From contig JALZWJ010000235.1 in the NCBI GenBank assembly GCA_023300065.1, forward strand, positions 1-8,953: DNA of 8,953 nucleotides, written 5' to 3'. The stretch comes from Akkermansiaceae bacterium (GTDB lineage Bacteria > Verrucomicrobiota > Verrucomicrobiia > Verrucomicrobiales > Akkermansiaceae). This document shows, in pieces, positions 1-5,674 of the stretch. Numbering within the stretch: the stretch's first letter is position 1; each line of letters opens with the position of its first letter. The notes under the pieces were generated by a model that saw nothing but the letters and a program-made list of their open reading frames with translations, searched no databases and had not been told where the DNA came from. The translations under genes and the position numbers were made by a program.

Positions 1-1
1 C

Positions 2-556
2 GGCATCGAGCAGCGCGGGGGCCGAGTCGTCCTCCCCACCGTTCACACCGGCCTCGAACGGCTCCAGGATAAAGTCGCGGCCCTCCTTGATAAATTTAAC
101 GAACTCAACATCGATGAATTAGTCACCAAAGTGGGCAAAACCTCCGATGAAGCCACCAGGATCCTCGGCAAAGTGGGAGAAACCTCTGAGGAGGCCACTC
201 ACGCCCTGAGCAACATGAACCACGCCATGGTCTCCAGCAAAGGGGTCGTGGCTGATGCCCAAGGCACCCTCAAGGAGATCTCAGAAACCGTGAAATCCCT
301 CAACGCCATCCTCATTGACAACGACACCAAAGCCCTCTCAGGAGATCTCAGAAAAACTCTCGCAGGCGTGAACAAATCACTCGAACCACTCACCACAAAC
401 GGTGCTATTTATGGTGACATGCGCCGCACGATGGATGAGCTCCGCTCTACCATCCGTTCCATCGAGCGGATGACCACCGAGATCGCCGATAAGCCAAATT
501 CCCTCATCTTCGGTAAAGTGCCGAATAGTAAAAAAGTCCCGCGCGCGCGCCGCTAG
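2..556 (+). CDS. pqiB: PqiB-type MCE (MlaD-domain) intermembrane transport protein, C-terminal part
   Basis: Only the last 184 residues are present; the frame is open to the left edge, so the start and the MCE domains lie outside the window. In this family, MCE domains stack into a tube carrying lipids between inner and outer membranes, and a long C-terminal helical region forms the needle. What is seen is that helical region: it begins with a LPTVHTGLERLQ segment, typical of the end of the last MCE domain, runs on as alanine-, leucine- and glutamate-rich coiled coil, and ends in a YGDMRRTMDELRSTIRSIER stretch and IADKPNSLIFGK, the usual PqiB ending (DxPNxLIFG). A short basic tail KKVPRARR follows. 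Two adjacent 14-residue units (about residues 44-71 of the visible part) look like a tandem duplication. The stop lies 6 bases before the PqiC-type gene, so the two are surely co-transcribed. Within the family it could also be called YebT-like; the partner PqiC favours PqiB. Confidence 0.88.
   Translation, partial: GIEQRGGRVVLPTVHTGLERLQDKVAALLDKFNELNIDELVTKVGKTSDEATRILGKVGETSEEATHALSNMNHAMVSSKGVVADAQGTLKEISETVKSLNAILIDNDTKALSGDLRKTLAGVNKSLEPLTTNGAIYGDMRRTMDELRSTIRSIERMTTEIADKPNSLIFGKVPNSKKVPRARR
131..214 (+). repeat. Tandem 42-base duplication inside the pqiB coiled coil
   Basis: Bases 131-172 and 173-214 encode VGKTSDEATRILGK and VGETSEEATHALSN, which agree at 8 of 14 residues, with strong agreement also at DNA level over the first 27 bases. 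The unit is 14 residues, that is two heptads, so its gain or loss would change needle length without breaking coiled-coil phase. Confidence 0.6.
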
Positions 557-562
557 TAGATC

Positions 563-1117
563 ATGTTTTCACGTCTTATCCTTACCATCTCATTCCTCGC
601 GCTGGCCTCCTGCGCCACTTCGCGGAACTTCTACCTGCTCTCTCCCACTGGCCGCCCGCCTTCCACCGATGGAATTGGCATCGGGGTGGGACCAGTCACC
701 ATGGCAGACTACCTCGTCGAGCGTCCCTACCTCGTCTTCCAATCCAGCCCGAATAAGATGGAGATATCCGACCTCCACGAGTGGGGCGGTGAATTGCGCA
801 ATGACTTCACCCGCGTCCTCGCTAGTAACCTCGGATACCAGAATAAGACCGGGAACATCCGTTCTTACCCGTGGGACCGTGAGAACGAACTCAAATATCA
901 AATCACGGTCGATGTCCGCCAATTCCACGGCACCGCCGATGGTGATGCCATCTTAGAAGCCTCCTGGAGAGTCTATGAGATTGCCACCAGCCGTCTCATC
1001 GCCAGCCGGACCAGCACCTTACGAGAGGCCATTGAGAAAGATGGTTTTGAGGAACTCGTCGCCGCCCAAAGCCGCCTCATTGATCAACTCGCGGCCGCCA
1101 TCACCAAAGAACTATGA
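563..1117 (+). CDS. pqiC: PqiC-family (ABC-type transport auxiliary) lipoprotein
   Basis: A 184-residue lipoprotein, a normal length for this family. The signal peptide has a lipobox LASC with the lipidated Cys at residue 17, followed by Ala, so outer-membrane sorting is expected. The mature part matches the family pattern: a tyrosine-rich FYLL strand near the N-terminus, then IGVGPVTMADYLVERPYLV (about 39-57), LHEWGGELRNDFTRVLASNL (about 71-90), an SYPW motif, then YQITVDVRQF and the LEASWRVYE strand. PqiC is the outer-membrane partner that docks on the PqiB needle so that lipids can pass between the membranes. It begins 6 bases after the PqiB stop and its own stop overlaps the next start (ATGA), so it is mid-operon and probably translationally coupled. 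No clear Shine-Dalgarno is seen. Family assignment is firm; the transported lipid is unknown. Confidence 0.9.
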   Translation: MFSRLILTISFLALASCATSRNFYLLSPTGRPPSTDGIGIGVGPVTMADYLVERPYLVFQSSPNKMEISDLHEWGGELRNDFTRVLASNLGYQNKTGNIRSYPWDRENELKYQITVDVRQFHGTADGDAILEASWRVYEIATSRLIASRTSTLREAIEKDGFEELVAAQSRLIDQLAAAITKEL

Positions 1118-1665
1118 GACTGATCGCCCTCCCCCTCCTGTGCGCTCTCCTCGCCTCTTGCTCCAGCTCCCATCCCCCGCTCGCGACCGTCAAAAACTTC
1201 CAACTCGATCGCTACGATGGTGAATGGCATGAAGTGGCGCGCCTTCCGAACCGTTTCGAAAATGGCCTCGTCGCCGCAAAGGCCACCTATGGCGTCGGCC
1301 TCGATGGCCCCGTCTCAGTCGTGAACCAAGGCCTCAAGGCCGATGGTGAAACGACCAACATCGCCGGGACCGCCACCATCGTGAGTGACGGAAAACTAAA
1401 GGTCCGTTTCAATCCCTTCCCCGCCAACCTCTTCGCCGGTGACTACTGGGTCCTGTGGATTAACCGCTCTTACACCAAAGCCATCGTAGGCACTCCGAGC
1501 CGTAAATTCCTCTGGCTCCTTTCAAAGGACCCACGCATGACGGCCAGCGACTTCATGGAGCCCCTTCAATTAATGAAGGCGCAGGGGTTCCCGATTGAAA
1601 ACTTAATCGAGAACACAAAACGCCTCCCCGCTGATCCCGATCCGATCATGATGGTCAGCTTTTAG
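1114..1665 (+). CDS. blc: Blc-type bacterial lipocalin lipoprotein
   Basis: A 183-residue outer-membrane lipocalin. The signal peptide ends in lipobox LASC with Cys at residue 16, followed by Ser. The lipocalin signature is clear: LDRYDGEWHEVARLPNRFE (about 31-49) is structurally conserved region 1 (Y-x-G-x-W-x-E-V-A), and the middle and C-terminal strands GDYWVLWINRSYTKAIVG (about 109-126) and FLWLLSKDP (about 132-140) follow the E. coli Blc pattern (YNVIALDREY, DYLWILSR). The C-terminal helix MKAQGFPIENLI corresponds to Blc's REGFDVSKFI. Blc binds fatty acids and lysophospholipids. An insertion of hydrophobic sequence NPFPANLFAG precedes the WVLW strand, and the protein ends about 15 residues beyond the usual Blc end. 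Its ATG overlaps the pqiC stop (ATGA), which ties it to the Pqi lipid-transport module; a role in carrying lipid to or from that system is inference. Confidence 0.9.
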   Translation: MRLIALPLLCALLASCSSSHPPLATVKNFQLDRYDGEWHEVARLPNRFENGLVAAKATYGVGLDGPVSVVNQGLKADGETTNIAGTATIVSDGKLKVRFNPFPANLFAGDYWVLWINRSYTKAIVGTPSRKFLWLLSKDPRMTASDFMEPLQLMKAQGFPIENLIENTKRLPADPDPIMMVSF

Positions 1666-1686
1666 GGTGGCCGCCCTCCCTAGCTA

Positions 1687-2910
1687 TTAGTCATTGTCGG
1701 AGTTGGGGGTCGCGAGAAGGAATGAGGCCGCCTCATCTCTCCCATCCTCCCCCTTCCAAGTCATCACTAGATTGAGGCAGTATTGCGGGCGACTCCACCT
1801 GCTCTGACTCACCAATCGATCCATGGTCACCACGGTCTGCCCGACTTCTCCTGCCTGCATCTCGTGCAAGCTCCCGGTCTCTCTTTGCCACCTCGGGTTC
1901 TCCTTTGCCCACTTATTATAGCTTGTCATCGGCTTCCACCGCTTCACTCCTAGAAAACATTCACGGAAAGGAGTTCCATCATCGAGAGGCATCCACGCTA
2001 GCGTCACATGGCCTCCCTGATCTCCGTTTGATCCCAGTTCCACACCATCGATCCAGATGACCCACGCAGGTGGTTCCTTGCCAAAAAGGCTCCGTAGACT
2101 CATGCGGAAGAGCCACCCTCCGATGAGCACGAAGGGGATCAAAAACAGCGCCAGAAAGTAACCTAGGCCATCGCCCGAGCTTAACATCTCGACCATCCCA
2201 ATTAGGAAAACCAGCACGATGCCATTCCAGAAAAGAGCCGCTGCCAAGAAACCAAGGCCCTCATATTTCCGGGCGGCTTCTGTGAAGATTAATCTTTGAT
2301 CCCAGTCCAACTGCTCGGCCCCCATCGCCTCGCGGATCCGTGCCGGGGCTGACTTCATCAAGTCTCCTCGCAGCTCACGGCTCTTTTCCCAGATCCTTCC
2401 ACTCAAAAGAAAATACCCAAACCCACAAATCCCCACGAGAAGAAAGGGCACACTCCCAGCGAGATCCACCCAGACTTGATACGAGAGCTTCCGCACTAAA
2501 ACCGACTCTTCAGGCTCCTCAGGATTTACCCAAATCATGACCGAGCTCCCCGTCGGGTAACTCGCGGCGGCCTCCTCCATCTTCGTTTTTCCAATGTTTG
2601 TGGAGTCACTCCCGAAATCGAAACGATCCCCCTCCAAGTTCCTCCCTTGAAAGCGATAAGCGTAAGCTACCTTCACCTGCCAAGAATCCCCACTCTCGGA
2701 GGTCGCCACCTCACTCTTAAAAACCTGAGCGTCCACCTGCTCCCACGTACAACTCCGTAGGTAGTCTTTCGTGGAACTTAGCCAGAGGCTCCCAATCGCT
2801 ACCCCTCCTGCACCAAAGCCCAGCCCAAAGACAAGCCCGATCAAGCGCCACAAAGATTGGGGCTTCGCAAAAACCAAGCCACGGAGGAACTTTCTGAGAA
2901 ATGACTTCAT
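1687..2910 (-). CDS. DUF3592-like multi-spanning membrane protein
   Basis: A 407-residue protein of unknown function. Hydrophobic segments lie at about 21-44, 148-170, 218-240 and 248-269. The stretch between the first two (about 52-147) has the DUF3592 look: a W-x-x-V-x-A-x-V segment, a YAYRFQG strand, an aromatic-rich NLEGDRFDFG strand, and a YPTGSSVMIWVNPEEPEESVL ending (a Y-P-x-G-x-x-V-x-V-x-x-x-P-x-x-P pattern). The remaining C-terminal ~135 residues are soluble, tryptophan-rich and unrecognised. I chose ATG 2910 because it lies 5 bases after the stop of the upstream gene and has GGAAG about 8-10 bases before it; an in-frame TTG at 2964 would overlap that gene by 49 bases. It is the second gene of a minus-strand pair. 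It ends 21 bases from the lipocalin stop (tail to tail) with no recognisable terminator between. Confidence 0.8.
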   Translation of the reverse strand: MKSFLRKFLRGLVFAKPQSLWRLIGLVFGLGFGAGGVAIGSLWLSSTKDYLRSCTWEQVDAQVFKSEVATSESGDSWQVKVAYAYRFQGRNLEGDRFDFGSDSTNIGKTKMEEAAASYPTGSSVMIWVNPEEPEESVLVRKLSYQVWVDLAGSVPFLLVGICGFGYFLLSGRIWEKSRELRGDLMKSAPARIREAMGAEQLDWDQRLIFTEAARKYEGLGFLAAALFWNGIVLVFLIGMVEMLSSGDGLGYFLALFLIPFVLIGGWLFRMSLRSLFGKEPPAWVIWIDGVELGSNGDQGGHVTLAWMPLDDGTPFRECFLGVKRWKPMTSYNKWAKENPRWQRETGSLHEMQAGEVGQTVVTMDRLVSQSRWSRPQYCLNLVMTWKGEDGRDEAASFLLATPNSDND

Positions 2911-2915
2911 CCGAT

Positions 2916-3563
2916 TCACTTCCGGCCGATCCAAGCCACTGCCCCGGGCATCACTCTGCGCCAAGCCATCGCGCGGATAAGATTGCCCAACATCTCCCCT
3001 TCAGAACGCCGAGCCACCAGGGCCGTTTCCTCCAGCATTTCTGCCGCAACCTTTGCCGCAGCGCGCTCCACTGGCAGGGTCAGCCATAGAAAAACACTTG
3101 CTACCCCCAAGATCCCCGCAACGAGAGAAAAGCAGAGGGTGGGCGAAAGGCGGCCCATCACCATCGCAAAAAACATCACGAGGGTCATGAAGGCAGGCAT
3201 CGCAGAGCCAAATTTCAAGGCCCACATCCGCCAGCGCACCACCTTCGCCTGCTGTCGGGACATCAGAACCATCCCCGCTAACAAGCCAGCCTCCGCCACG
3301 TCACGGGCCCGCTTTGACTCTGCCAAAGTGGGTGAAATAATGAGCCTCTCCGGTCCCAGAATTAAAAAAGGACGGGTTTTCAGCTGAACCTCCACCGAGG
3401 ACGCCTTTCCTCTTTCTAGAATGCGCGCTACTAACTCGCCCCCCGTCAGAGAGACCTCATGCTCCCCATCCTTCCGCACCGCACCATCGCTGAGTAACTT
3501 CCGAGCGAGAAAAGCACCGAAGACTGGGAGTAATCCCATGAGGAGTAAAAACTTAATGATCAT
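2916..3563 (-). CDS. YugP-like membrane protein lacking the HEXXH zinc site (putative pseudo-metallopeptidase)
   Basis: A 215-residue membrane protein resembling YugP-type neutral zinc metallopeptidases. N-terminal hydrophobic segment at about 2-22. Then LTGGELVARILERG (about 39-52), like the family's TG-x-E-x-A-x-x-IL segment; a short strand region GPERLIIS (about 70-77); two membrane segments (about 121-137 and 142-163); the strongly familiar WLTLPVERAAAKVAAEMLEE (about 160-179), which fits the TLPVE-FDAS motif; and a hydrophobic C-terminus. Counting gaplessly from the IISPTLAES strand, the place where active members carry HEVGH reads LLAGM (about 94-98), so two zinc-ligand histidines and the catalytic Glu are gone, while the later Glu of LPVE (about 166) remains. 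The comparison is from memory of the family. ATG 3563 was taken as start; an in-frame TTG at 3572 sits only 3 bases after a GAGGG. It is the first gene of a pair with the DUF3592-like gene and has its own promoter at 3620-3648. Confidence 0.72.
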   Translation of the reverse strand: MIIKFLLLMGLLPVFGAFLARKLLSDGAVRKDGEHEVSLTGGELVARILERGKASSVEVQLKTRPFLILGPERLIISPTLAESKRARDVAEAGLLAGMVLMSRQQAKVVRWRMWALKFGSAMPAFMTLVMFFAMVMGRLSPTLCFSLVAGILGVASVFLWLTLPVERAAAKVAAEMLEETALVARRSEGEMLGNLIRAMAWRRVMPGAVAWIGRK

Positions 3564-3598
3564 TGATTTCAAATACCCTCGCTGGTAATCGGTGACTT

Positions 3599-3627
3599 TT
3601 GAATTTCATTTTTTTTCTTTTTATACA
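3599..3627 (+). promoter_or_regulatory. Sigma70-like promoter for the OmpA-like gene
   Basis: TTGAAT (3599-3604) and TATACA (3622-3627) are 17 bases apart, each 4/6 to consensus, with a T-rich spacer. The predicted transcript starts near 3634, about 27 bases before ATG 3661, which supports that ATG over the in-frame GTG at 3592, which lies upstream of the promoter. Confidence 0.5.
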
Positions 3628-3648
3628 AACTCCGACCTCACACCTCAA
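3620..3648 (-). promoter_or_regulatory. Sigma70-like promoter for the YugP-like/DUF3592 unit
   Basis: On the minus strand, TTGAGG (3648-3643) and TATAAA (3625-3620) are separated by exactly 17 bases, giving 4/6 and 5/6 matches to consensus. The predicted start of transcription is near 3613, about 50 bases before the ATG at 3563. Its -10 overlaps the -10 of the opposite promoter. Confidence 0.5.
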
Positions 3649-3660
3649 ACAACTTTCCCC

Positions 3661-4812
3661 ATGGCACCAGAAACAGAAGATCACCAGTATCAACAGCAAC
3701 AGAGTAACGTCACCCCGGCATCGAATCAAAACCTCATCATGGGAATCGTGATGGGCGCGGTCGTCCTACTTCTACTCCTCTTGGTCATCAGCCAGCATTT
3801 CAATAAAACCGGAGTCTCTGACGAGGTCAGCCAACTTGAGGATGACATTAAAGACCGTAAAGCGCGCAAGGAGGCCCTCCGCTACTCCGGAATCTCAGGA
3901 GTGAGCCAAAACCCCGATGCTCTCATCAATCAGATCAAGTCTGATACCGATGCCCTCGGCCGCCTTCTTAACGCCAGCGCCAGTGACTCCGCAATGCTCC
4001 GCACCGCGCAGGACAATGCCACCTCGATGAGTATCCGCATTACCGATCTCCAGACCCGGCTTGGGCAAACTCAGGGAGCGGCCGCCCGTGTCGCAGGTCT
4101 TGAAGCTGAGTTAGCGAATGTCCGTCAGGCCCTCGTCGGCACCGTCGATAAAGCCACCGCAGACTCACTCCGTGAGCAACTCGCCCTCGCCCGGCTAGAA
4201 CGCGACCGCTTACAAAGTGAACTGCGCGAACTCCGTGCCAGCCAAGGAAGCTTAGTTGATCGCAATACCCACGCCCTCACTCTCGCCGAACTCACGGAAC
4301 TCCGCTCTGCCAATGCCGAACTCCGCGCCGAGAACCAACGCCTCCTCGCTAAGAGCGCGGGATCAAAACTCTTCGTCAGTGCTGAAGAACTCTCACCCCG
4401 AGCTGAAGACCTTTACCGGGAACTCAAGCGCATCGAGAGTAATAACTACAAGTCCCGCATCCAAACATACACTCGCATTGACTCCCAGATGAACGCGAGC
4501 GTTGGAGACTCCATCACCTTCAAAAGTGGCAGCGCTGAGATCGCCCGTAACCACGAGGCCCGCCTGAAGAGCATGGCTCTCTCAGCCGGTGAGAAATCCT
4601 TCTTCCTCGTGGTTGGTTATGCCTCCCCATCCGGTGACTCCCTCTCCAACCAGAAGCTTTCCTCACGACGCGCCACCCGCGTGGCCTCGATGGTGAACTA
4701 CCTTAAAAAGAACGGACAGGCCGTGCAGGCCGTTTACCTCGGTGAAGGCAACCGCTTCGGGCCAGATGATAGCCCAAACCAAGTTTGTGAAGTTTGGGAA
4801 ATCCGCCCATAA
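3661..4812 (+). CDS. Membrane-anchored coiled-coil protein with OmpA-like C-terminal domain
   Basis: A 383-residue protein. A polar, glutamine-rich N-terminus (1-24) is followed by one hydrophobic helix at about 25-44 (GIVMGAVVLLLLLLVIS) with no lipobox and no evident signal-peptidase site, so it is probably an inner-membrane anchor facing the periplasm. About 53-255 is long charged coiled coil (repeated LEAEL, REQLALARLERDRLQSELRE, LRSANAELRAENQRLL). The C-terminal 100 residues (284-383) have the OmpA/MotB fold pattern: SITFKSGSAEI strand, FFLVVGYASPSGD strand-turn, LSSRRATRVASMVNYLKKNG helix, and a closing strand. The peptidoglycan-binding Asp of the usual GHTD turn is replaced (GYAS, Ser 322), while the Arg of LSxxRA (337) is kept. 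The start at ATG 3661 follows from the promoter position; no Shine-Dalgarno precedes it. It is monocistronic, with its own promoter and a strong terminator. The build suggests a spacer or tether across the periplasm; the function is not known. Confidence 0.8.
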   Translation: MAPETEDHQYQQQQSNVTPASNQNLIMGIVMGAVVLLLLLLVISQHFNKTGVSDEVSQLEDDIKDRKARKEALRYSGISGVSQNPDALINQIKSDTDALGRLLNASASDSAMLRTAQDNATSMSIRITDLQTRLGQTQGAAARVAGLEAELANVRQALVGTVDKATADSLREQLALARLERDRLQSELRELRASQGSLVDRNTHALTLAELTELRSANAELRAENQRLLAKSAGSKLFVSAEELSPRAEDLYRELKRIESNNYKSRIQTYTRIDSQMNASVGDSITFKSGSAEIARNHEARLKSMALSAGEKSFFLVVGYASPSGDSLSNQKLSSRRATRVASMVNYLKKNGQAVQAVYLGEGNRFGPDDSPNQVCEVWEIRP

Positions 4813-4838
4813 TCTCCAGACCATCCCTTCTCATTTTT

Positions 4839-4872
4839 AAAAAGGCCGTCTCTCTGGAGGTGGCCTTTTTTC
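4839..4872 (+). terminator. Rho-independent terminator of the OmpA-like gene
   Basis: A 13-base-pair stem (4839-4851 with 4858-4870, two G-T wobbles) closes a 6-base loop CTCTGG. The descending arm ends in a run of T. It starts 27 bases after the stop. The A-run on the ascending arm would give a U-tract on the other strand too, but no minus-strand gene ends here. Confidence 0.85.
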
Positions 4873-4887
4873 TTTGGCAAGAACTCG

Positions 4888-4916
4888 TTGCCATCTTTTT
4901 TTCCCAAGATTAATAT
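4888..4916 (+). promoter_or_regulatory. Sigma70-like promoter giving a possibly leaderless mRNA
   Basis: TTGCCA (4888-4893, 5/6) and TAATAT (4911-4916, 4/6) are 17 bases apart. Only CTCCCCC separates the -10 from ATG 4924, so transcription would start at or within a base or two of the start codon. Confidence 0.5.
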
Positions 4917-4923
4917 CTCCCCC

Positions 4924-5460
4924 ATGAACAGTCCAGCCGCCCCCCACTCAGTCATGACTCGTGAACCTTTGGAAGATGGCCTGATCGGCTATCATTGCCT
5001 AGAAAGCGGAGGCATATTCATCATGGCTGATAGCTACTGGCGCTGGTTGCAACGGCGCCCGAGCCGCCTCCCACACCTTCCAAGGGCGTGGGCTGATGAG
5101 CCCTCACGCTACGATTCGACATCCGCCAAAATCTGCCCTGAAACAGGTGGCCTCATGCAGCGCTACCAAGTCGGGCATGGATTTGATTTCTTCATCGAGC
5201 GCTCCCCAACCGGAAGTATCTGGCTCGATGCCGGTGAATGGGAAGCTCTGAAAAAACGGCAATTCCACGATGAACTCCACCTCATCTTCACCGCACCATG
5301 GCAGGAAAACATTAAGCACGAGGAAATCGCGCAAAACGAGATGACTCGCATGAGCGAGCGGCTCGGCCAAGACCTCGTGGCCCAGCTCAGCGCCTTGAAA
5401 GAGGCCTTAGAAGACCACCCCGATCGTGCTCTAGCCCTCTCATTCCTGAACCAAGAATAA
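4924..5460 (+). CDS. Degenerate TFIIB-type zinc-ribbon (zf-TFIIB) protein
   Basis: A 178-residue soluble protein, related to small proteins carrying two zf-TFIIB ribbons. The first half keeps GYHCLESGGIFIMADSYWRWL (about 22-42), like the second half of a ribbon (C-x-x-C-G-G-x-W) with one Cys lost. The second half has CPETGGLMQRYQVGHGFDFF (71-90) and IERSPTGSIWLDAGEWEALK (91-110), the pattern usually written CPxCGG ... DRCPxCGGxWLDxGEWEAL, but only Cys 71 of the four ligands remains. The following HDELHLIFTAPWQ (115-127) is a familiar conserved block of this group. The last 50 residues are charged helix. With two cysteines in total (25 and 71), a standard zinc ribbon cannot form, although the fold-framing residues are kept. 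ATG 4924 was chosen by the promoter position and an in-frame TTG at 4888 was rejected, since it coincides with the -35. The stop faces the terminator of the opposing unit. Cellular role unknown. Confidence 0.72.
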   Translation: MNSPAAPHSVMTREPLEDGLIGYHCLESGGIFIMADSYWRWLQRRPSRLPHLPRAWADEPSRYDSTSAKICPETGGLMQRYQVGHGFDFFIERSPTGSIWLDAGEWEALKKRQFHDELHLIFTAPWQENIKHEEIAQNEMTRMSERLGQDLVAQLSALKEALEDHPDRALALSFLNQE

Positions 5461-5495
5461 AAAAAACCGCCTGACCTGTTTCCAGATCAAGCGGT
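5457..5495 (-). terminator. Terminator of the minus-strand lipoprotein unit
   Basis: The hairpin 5466-5478 with 5483-5495 (13 positions, two mismatches, loop TTTC) is followed on the minus strand by a run of eight T. On the plus strand no T-run follows it. It lies 25 bases beyond the stop of the 47-residue lipoprotein gene. The T-run coincides with the stop codon of the convergent zinc-ribbon gene. Confidence 0.7.
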
Positions 5496-5520
5496 GCTAG
5501 GAATAAAAAGCCTCCTTCGC

Positions 5521-5664
5521 CTACTTTGTCCCAGGACCGACAATGATGTCGGGATTGAGATAAGTCGTCTGACCTCCAGTGAGGTTAGCAGCTGGGTTAG
5601 AACCACAGCTGGCGAGTCCGACGATTGTCGCTACGAGAGCGAGCATTTTTAGTGTTGTTTTCAT
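5521..5664 (-). CDS. Small (47-residue) lipoprotein of unknown function
   Basis: A very short gene with a complete lipoprotein signal: a KTTLK basic start, the hydrophobic stretch MLALVATIVG, and lipobox LASC with Cys at residue 20 followed by Gly. The mature peptide is only about 28 residues, rich in Asn, Gly, Thr and Pro (ends YLNPDIIVGPGTK). Its start lies 10 bases after the stop of the 280-residue lipoprotein gene, so the two form one unit, and a terminator follows at once. Before the ATG is AAAGATTCTT, a weak ribosome site at best. Longer in-frame starts up to 5811 are possible but would run out of frame through the upstream gene and would bury the signal peptide, so I rejected them. The family is not recognised. 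Tiny lipoproteins of this kind include entericidins and Lpp-like proteins, but there is no sequence link to either. Confidence 0.75.
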   Translation of the reverse strand: MKTTLKMLALVATIVGLASCGSNPAANLTGGQTTYLNPDIIVGPGTK

Positions 5665-5674
5665 AAGAATCTTT

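Noticed and set aside
590..928. 112-residue minus-strand open frame within pqiC
   Set aside because: Antisense shadow of a well-recognised PqiC-family gene.
1664..1686. Hairpin (AGGG...CCCT) between the converging lipocalin and DUF3592-like genes
   Set aside because: Only 4 base pairs and no T-run on either strand; not a credible terminator.
2911..2964. TTG start at 2964 for the DUF3592-like gene
   Set aside because: It would overlap the upstream gene, while ATG 2910 has better spacing and a GGAAG before it.
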